64,000 bases of DNA from Strongylocentrotus droebachiensis. Its lineage: Eukaryota; Echinodermata; Echinoidea; Camarodonta; Strongylocentrotidae. Each line of letters starts with the position of its first letter. Within the stretch, counting starts at the first letter, position 1. Of the stretch, positions 58,509-64,000 are shown piece by piece. The DNA lies in NCBI GenBank assembly GCA_035222895.1, contig JAVYIG010007438.1, positions 38,119 to 102,118 on the forward strand, given 5' to 3'. Under the pieces are notes generated by a model, which was not told the DNA's origin, did no database searches, and worked only from the letters and a program-made list of their open reading frames with translations. The position numbers were made by a program, and so were the translations under genes.

Positions 58509-58715
58509 TTAAATGTCATAAAGCATTTTTTTCCTTAATTTCCCTCGCTCGCAGAATATGAATGGAATCTTGCTTTGTAAAGCTTTCAAGTCATCAATTT
58601 CAGCATTGAGTTCCCCTTCCTGTTCCAAAATAAAGTCGATCTTTTTGGCAATATGCTCGCCATTCGTAACATAAACCAGGAACCTCAAAAAACTGTTTCC
58701 TTGCTGAACTGGGGC
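58509..58715 (-). CDS. Orphan last-exon candidate, unrecognised
   Basis: On the minus strand a very long CT tract and TTCACTGGCGTATCCAG look like an acceptor. The open frame then reads ATG GCC CCA and on through QGNSFLRFLVYVTNGEHIAK and LEQEGELNAEIDDLKALQSK to a TAA at 58509-58511, with AATAAA starting two bases later. I do not recognise the protein. The middle part is amphipathic and Leu/Glu-rich, suggesting a helical segment. The 69-codon length, acceptor and immediate polyadenylation signal favour a terminal exon. It could equally be a repeat-derived frame, and no partner exon was found upstream. Confidence 0.35.
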   Translation of the reverse strand, partial: APVQQGNSFLRFLVYVTNGEHIAKKIDFILEQEGELNAEIDDLKALQSKIPFIFCERGKLRKKMLYDI

Positions 58716-58737
58716 CATGGTCTGGATACGCCAGTGA

Positions 58738-58750
58738 AGGAGAGAGATAA

Positions 58751-58803
<53 letters not shown>

Positions 58804-58836
58804 AAAGAGCGAGAGCGAGAGAGAGAGAGAGAGTGA
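58738..58836. repeat. GA microsatellite
   Basis: (GA)n with a few AA, GC and GT interruptions. Read on the minus strand it is the polypyrimidine tract ahead of the exon candidate at 58509-58715. Confidence 0.9.
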
Positions 58837-58859
58837 GGAAGTGAGCACTAATTTTTCTT

Positions 58860-58950
58860 GGGGCCCTCGAAAATTTTAAAATTCGCAACCCCCCCCCCCC
58901 CCTTGAGCGCCAGGGGGGGGGGGGGGAGGGGGGGATCTGCCACTGAGGTA
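58860..58950. mobile_element. C/G-run element, possible hAT-like end
   Basis: A C-run, TTGAGCGCCAGG and a G-run end in GGGGATCTGCCACTG, whose complement CAGTGGCAGATCC resembles a hAT-like terminus. The opposite end and a target duplication were not identified. Confidence 0.3.
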
Positions 58951-58999
58951 CGACCACTTGTTCCATTAAAAAAAATAGTTTATGCTACGTACTTGTCTC

Positions 59000-60100
59000 A
59001 TTTGACCACACTTCTCAAACTCAAAACTATTCTAAAACTTAAACAGGAATTTAAAAATACAATTAATTAAATTATTCATACCCTTCGTAGATTTGATTTT
59101 TGTGTGTGTGTTTTGGGTAACTCAAGAATGAAAGATTGACTGGTTGAATACTTTTAGATGTAAGCTTTTATATTCTGTCACATTCTCACGAAATATAAAT
59201 CGCGGCAAATCAATTTTTCAAAACACTTGAAAAATTATAAAACTTGGTAAGGGTATGAATGAATTTAAAAGTTGTTAACTGTATTTGTACAAATTATCCA
59301 TATCAATGGAAGTACAGTTGCATTACACAATGGAAAAAAAAAGATGTTGTATTGCTCGTTAGGTGCCAAAACATGGTTCGGTCGGTCGGAAATATTTTTC
59401 TTTTTTGTTCACCTCCTCTTTTGGATGATATTTCTCAATTTTAAATGCTTTAATACATTCTTCTTTTTCTTAAAGCCGACGTCACCGTAGATTTCAAGAT
59501 TTTCGGGTCGATCACAAAGGGCAATACAATATCTTCTTTCTTTTAGGCCTCATGTACGCACACCCACATCCACTCACGCCCAAATGATCAGGCACAACTC
59601 TAGTAATGAGGTATAAAGAGAACAGTGAATATATTTCTTTATATACCTCACTTAAGAAATCCAGCCATCTGATTGGTCGAATTGCATTCATAAACTTCAA
59701 CTGTTCCTGTAAAATTCCCGGTAACCATGCATAAACATTTCAATATTTTTTAATAACCATGGTTACTCCATGGTTACCCATAGGTTTACATGTTAAAAAA
59801 TGGTTTGAGCGATGGAGGATACCTTATGTGTGCGAAGAATTGGTCGGTAATTTCAATACAATTGAATCTCGATCGATCTTACCGACAATTTTATCTTGCA
59901 TTGTTGTCATGAAGACGAAAATAAACTTCCAAAAACCAAAAAACAACATCTGCCGATAGATCTTGATCTAAGTTCGTGCCAATATGCATTGCAAAAGTAA
60001 AAGAAGAGTCCGTATATGGAGCTTTTGCGAAGCATTGATCACACGCGAAGCCGGTTTCAATTCATTTTAATGTATATATCGTACAAAACTGCCAAGCATG
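59000..60100. other. No gene recognised
   Basis: AT-rich sequence with short ORFs that lack motifs. A CCATGGTTACC repeat pair lies at 59757-59778. Confidence 0.35.
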
Positions 60101-60103
60101 TAA

Positions 60104-60190
60104 CCACCGCGCGATGGCCGAGAGGTCTGAGGCGCTTACCTTAGTTACATCACCTTTTGTACGCAAGAGTTCGAATCTCGTCTTCGACAA
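60104..60190 (+). pseudogene. tRNA-Leu/Ser-like relic
   Basis: A-box-like GATGGCCGAGAGGTCTGAGG and B box GAGTTCGAATCTC are spaced as in a tRNA with a long variable arm. The acceptor stem pairs poorly (CGCGCGA against TCTTCGAC) and the anticodon stem does not form cleanly. A TTTTTTATTTTTT stretch follows. It is best read as a tRNA pseudogene or a SINE head; a functional tRNA is unlikely. Confidence 0.6.
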
Positions 60191-60245
60191 AAATGAAAAA
60201 TATTTTTTATTTTTTATTTTTTAGTCTATTTTTTTCGGCATATAA

Positions 60246-60412
60246 AAGTATTAATGACTGCTTTAATATTCGAGAAATAGTTGTTTTCATACGCTCTCGG
60301 GAAGGTTACAATTGGGCTATTCCCCTCGGCAAGCCTCGGGGAATAGCACAATTCTAACCTTCCCTTGAGCGTAATAAAACAACTATTTCTCTCAAAGCAG
60401 TCATTAATACTA
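60246..60412. mobile_element. Hairpin MITE with AGTATTAATGACTGC ends
   Basis: Both arms carry AGTATTAATGACTGCTTT, AGAAATAGTTGTTTT, GGGAAGGTTA and GGGGAATAG(C), inverted about a loop near CTCGGCAAGCC (60322-60334). Stem length is about 75 bases with few mismatches. Confidence 0.8.
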
Positions 60413-60759
60413 TAGTATTACCCGTACATGTATATCTTTTAAAAGGATCATTATTTATTTAAATGACACTTATTTTCCATGCTTAGGCAGCAAAACAGCT
60501 TGATTATTGCGACACCCCCTTAATTGTCTCACTTTTAACATTTAAATATAAGTGAAATAAATTATACTACATAAACGTCATAAACTACCTGTATTATCAT
60601 ATACCTTCATTAAATATATAGACCGGTAGTGGTAAAATTGCAGTTCAAGGGTTTTGGGTGCAAAATATCCATTCAATATTGTTTTAATATTGCCTTCAGA
60701 GGTTTAGAGGGCAATACTTCAACCTAAATTCCCCAAAAAGCAGAAATATTTGCCCAAAT

Positions 60760-60956
60760 GTTCAATGACGAAGTGCATTCGCGATATCTATCGAGGCCGG
60801 ATGGATATGATAATTTACTAAATATATCAATTAGTAGGTGGTTTCCCGGCAAAATTTGTATCATCACGTATTAGTCAAAACATATTCTTTCACATGATTA
60901 AGAGCTTCCATTTCAATTTTTTAGAGGTGGGCATTTCCAAAACTGGTCTATACCTT
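60760..60956. mobile_element. TTAA-type MITE, right half
   Basis: The sequence from TCCGG/CCGG-flanked ATATGATAATTTACTAAATA through CATCACGTATTAGTCAAAAC to ACTGGTCTATACCT|TTAA is the inverted counterpart of 61070-61270. The other half is missing. Confidence 0.7.
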
Positions 60957-61065
60957 TAATACAGCTGAACCATTTTCCCCCCAAATCAAGGCAGAATGAG
61001 ATCAATGAACTATTTCATACATTGAAGATCGTTGTCTTTCCTGATCATTCTTTAAATAACTTTTT

Positions 61066-61472
61066 TTAAAGGTAAAGACCAGTATTGAAAACGCCCCAAT
61101 TTCAAAAAATGAAATGGAAGCTCTTATTACCAATCATGTGAAAGAATATGTTTTGACTAATACATGATGATAACAAATTTGCTGGGAAACCGCCTACTAA
61201 TTGATATATTTGGTAAATTAGTTTATCTACATGGTCTGTGAGAGATAAACGCATGTGTCGCGCACGTGTGCGTATAGTCCCATATACATCTTTCTGTGTA
61301 CAGTGCTTGTAACTTTACGAAGACTGGGCCAAATTTCTTATCATTTTGATGATTCCAGAACCTTGCAGTACACACCAATACTTATATGCTAGATGATCAA
61401 CCTTTTCTGATCGATTTCACAACGTTTCTTTCACAATGCAATCGCATGACCATAACTGGTCTTTACCTTTAA
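61066..61472. mobile_element. Complete TTAA-flanked MITE, 399 bp
   Basis: Perfect inverted ends AGGTAAAGACCAGT and ACTGGTCTTTACCT lie directly inside TTAA on both sides (61066-61069 and 61469-61472). The interior has CACGTGTGCG near the middle and no coding frame. Incomplete relatives lie at 60760-60956 and 63117-63484. TTAA suggests piggyBac-type movement. Confidence 0.88.
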
Positions 61473-61479
61473 TACATAA

Positions 61480-62860
61480 AGGAATAATATTTTCAAACAT
61501 TTTTTTAAACAAAACATTTCATGAAAAGAAATAATCTGTTAATTTGAGTCTACAAATTGGGATCATACAGCTGCCATACTATGAATAAATGGAAAGAACA
61601 TAAAAAGTAAGTATTATTATAAAATCTAAATTGATGTGATAGAAGCTAGTAAACAGCAGAGAAAGGGCAATAAAAGGCACAATTAGGCCAGTTCAAGGCA
61701 CTATGAAGTTTAACAGAAAATAATGTGTGAATGTTATCATTCAATTTATTCCAAAGTGAAATACAGTCATATCAGACAAGGGACAAGATGTCCCATGAAA
61801 AGTGTTGTTCCTAAAATCATAAATGCCATTTTATTTCAAATATGACCAGAAATTTGGACCAAATTTAGATTCTGCATGTACATGTAACGCCATACAAAAC
61901 ATATATTTGTGCATTTCTTTTCACTATGCTTGGTTTTCACCAAGTTCAAGTTGATTTTTATCATTTTCATGATTCCAAAATCTCACAATACAAAAATATT
62001 CTTTTTGTAATACATAATCAATTTTTCAATAATATTTCCGGATATTTTCTTTATAAATACAATCACTCAACAAGTACTCCACTTTAAAAACTGGGAAAAT
62101 TTGTATCTCTTCATTTGCTACGTCATCAAGTCGAGCTCCAGTAATGCGTTTAAAAAAAAAGTGAATATATACCATGGTAGAGAATTAAAAGAGATTTCAC
62201 ACTGAAGAATTACATACTAGCAGAATCTAATGAGTAAACTGAACGTTAACAGATAGTTATTGATCCTAATCAACATAGAAAGTTAAAAGATATTTCACAT
62301 TACTAAATTAAAGCGCTTTATAAGCACAGTTTTATTAATTAATTTATTCATTTAATGAGTAAACTGAACGTTTGCAGATAGTCATTGATCCTAATCACCA
62401 CGTCCATCAGATAGGAATTAAAACCATAGATTTCCCCTGTTTGCATAATGCAAGAACATAATGTCCAAGGTGCTATGGAAGCGCATGGAGACATTACATC
62501 ATAAAAGATAAATGCTATAAAAGAACGGAATACATACATAATTATTGCTTATCTATATGGATATACTTCCTTTCCTCGTAGTCACGTAAAGAAAATCATG
62601 ATCGAGTTCGGATTCCAGTGAGGTGTTTCACAAAGACTACGATCGACTTTAAGTTCCCTTCAATAATGAATTATCAGAAATGTAAATTCTGTAGATTTGT
62701 GACCATGATTTGTACGTCCCTTGAGAGACCAATGCCAGTAAATGGTGAGAGCAAACAGTGGCATGAACGGCCTGCCATAGTTAAGTCCAACTGAAAGTCG
62801 ATCTTAGTCTTTGTGAAACACCCACCCCCCCCCCCCCCCCACCCAGATCATACAATAATT
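61480..62860. other. Downstream flank of allantoinase; no gene seen
   Basis: AT-rich. A short direct repeat (ATGAGTAAACTGAACGTT...CAGATAGT.ATTGATCC) occurs at 62230-62265 and 62355-62390, with AAAGCGCTTTATAAGC between. A C-run lies at 62825-62840, just downstream of the allantoinase stop. Confidence 0.4.
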
Positions 62861-62864
62861 TTTT

Positions 62865-63065
62865 TCACAGGTGGGCATTTGGTGTTAAGGACTCTCTCTT
62901 TCGGCTTGGGTCGCACATGATAAGTGATCCTTTGTGAGTTTCGCTGAAGGTACCGTGTCTGTAGACGGCCTGACCTCTCACTATGGTGACCTGCACAGCT
63001 CCTTTAAGGGTCAGGCCACTGTAGGGGGTCACCTTGTGTCTGTGGTGAATGTTTTCAGGCTGGAT
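62865..63065 (-). CDS. ALLN: Allantoinase, last coding exon (C-terminus)
   Basis: On the minus strand the frame reads PENIHHRHKVTPYSGLTLKG, then VQVTIVRGQAVYRHGTFSET and HKGSL, ending in TGA at 62865-62867. This is the C-terminal block of allantoinase (allantoin amidohydrolase), with the characteristic H..HK.TPY.G..L.G and TIVRG..VY..G.F. The enzyme hydrolyses allantoin to allantoate in purine breakdown and belongs to the cyclic amidohydrolase family. Two acceptors fit the frame, TATAG| at 63066 and ATCCAG| at 63060, differing by two codons. The dozen or so residues after HKGSL look less conserved. The preceding exons would lie beyond the right edge, across an intron that holds a MITE fragment. 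Confidence 0.85.
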   Translation of the reverse strand: MQPENIHHRHKVTPYSGLTLKGAVQVTIVRGQAVYRHGTFSETHKGSLIMCDPSRKRESLTPNAHL

Positions 63066-63116
63066 CTATATGTGAACAAAGATACAATCAACAACAACAA
63101 AAGTGAAAATATGCCC

Positions 63117-63484
63117 AATTCCATTGCATTGTGAAATCGATCAGAAAAGGTTGATCATCTAGCATATATGTATTGGTGTGTACTGCAAGGTTCTAAAATC
63201 ATCAAAATGATAAGAAATTTGACCCAGTCTTGGTAAAGTTACAAGCACTGTACACAGAAAGATGTATATGGGACTACCCAACACATGCGTGACACGTGCG
63301 CAATATCTATCCGGTCCAGATAGATATAATAATTTACCAAATATATCAATTAGTAGGCGGTTTCCCAGCAAAATTTGTATCATCACGTATTAGTCAAAAC
63401 ATATTCTCATACATGTTTGGTAATAAGAGCTTCCATTTCATTTTTTGAGAGGTGGGCACTTTCAAAACTGGGCTTTACCTTTAA
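63117..63484. mobile_element. TTAA-type MITE fragment in allantoinase intron
   Basis: It runs inverted relative to 61070-61468: GCATTGTGAAATCGATCAG, TGATAAGAAATTTG, CACGTGCGC, TATCAATTAGTAGGCGG and GGGCTTTACCT|TTAA. About 50 bases of the left end are missing. It lies about 50 bases upstream of the exon acceptor. Confidence 0.8.
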
Positions 63485-63489
63485 GACTA

Positions 63490-64000
63490 TTACGCAGTAA
63501 TGGTAGCAAAACAGAAATTGGAATGAAAGATGTTGAATATGGGCCTAGCTGTAACATCAAAGTTACGATTAATTGCATCTCCATTCATCAATCATAACTT
63601 TACATGAAATAGTTGAGGATAGATTCAACAACGCATGGTCAGAAACAATTTAGTGCAGCAAGATTAGAGTTCGTTATGTTACAGGGCCATGGTTTTATAC
63701 CTGACCTGTCACCACAAAATCCAGGCAAATTCACAACATATCATTTCTCTCTTTTAATATTTTCATAACATGCAACTTCTCTGGTTTCCAAATAAAGAAG
63801 TATATAACATACATTTTGAAATATATACATGTTCATAAGATGATGACGTGGTTCCTAATCAAATGATTGGTTGAAAGCGTACACGTGACCAGGCATTTAT
63901 TTTGCCTACCGTAACGCGTAATTTGGATAATGACCGGTAAAACATAATTTTTTGAAACAAATAAAACATAATCTTATAGAACAAATAATACACATCATTT
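63490..64000. other. Intron-like sequence of allantoinase; no feature seen
   Basis: AT-rich sequence upstream of the allantoinase exon on the minus strand. No further exon with the family's motifs was recognised before the window edge. Confidence 0.4.

Noticed and set aside
63159-63386. 75-residue frame near allantoinase
   Set aside because: It lies inside the TTAA MITE fragment and reads its sequence.

Overview
The window looks like nuclear DNA from an invertebrate animal, most likely a marine deuterostome such as a sea urchin. It is AT-rich, has split genes with GT/AG introns, carries one recognisable purine-catabolism exon (allantoinase), and is packed with degenerate LINEs, tRNA-derived SINEs, foldback MITEs and microsatellites. 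The species assignment is an inference from repeat style and exon similarity. Nothing bacterial or viral was recognised.

Layout. The backbone is a duplicated locus present three times. Copy a (about 1-5455, gene on +) and copy b (about 7940-14790, gene on -) form inverted arms around a spacer of about 2.5 kb. Copy c (about 34625-52350, gene on -) is collinear with b but swollen by later insertions. Each copy carries an open exon for a multi-pass membrane protein. Copies b and c also keep an upstream exon and a distal first exon that has a possible death-fold-like pattern. Exons B and C join cleanly in frame in b and c. The A-to-B phase does not fit directly, so an exon is probably missing from this model.

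Between b and c (about 14.8-34.6 kb) lie MITEs, then a decayed and internally duplicated gene of the DUF6589-like type (19.6-26.4 kb) with repeated exons. Fragments of at least three LINEs follow (26.4-29.0 and 31.2 kb), then simple repeats. Copy c holds two minus-strand LINEs, one plus-strand LINE (endonuclease plus reverse transcriptase), a TA-flanked MITE with nested foldbacks, and a nested MITE dense in an ATCCG motif.

From 52.4 kb to the end there are more LINE fragments, an 857-bp foldback element, long CT/GA tracts, an orphan last-exon candidate at 58.5 kb, a tRNA-like relic, TTAA-flanked MITEs, and the last exon of allantoinase on the minus strand at 62.9-63.1 kb.

The three duplicated copies allow several younger insertions to be checked against an empty site: an 8-bp duplication for a hAT-like element, TTAA for another, and TA for the foldback family. 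The most interesting object is the unrecognised membrane-protein family: its exons stayed open with frame-preserving differences while the surrounding introns were riddled with insertions. No complete, confidently named gene lies wholly inside the window.
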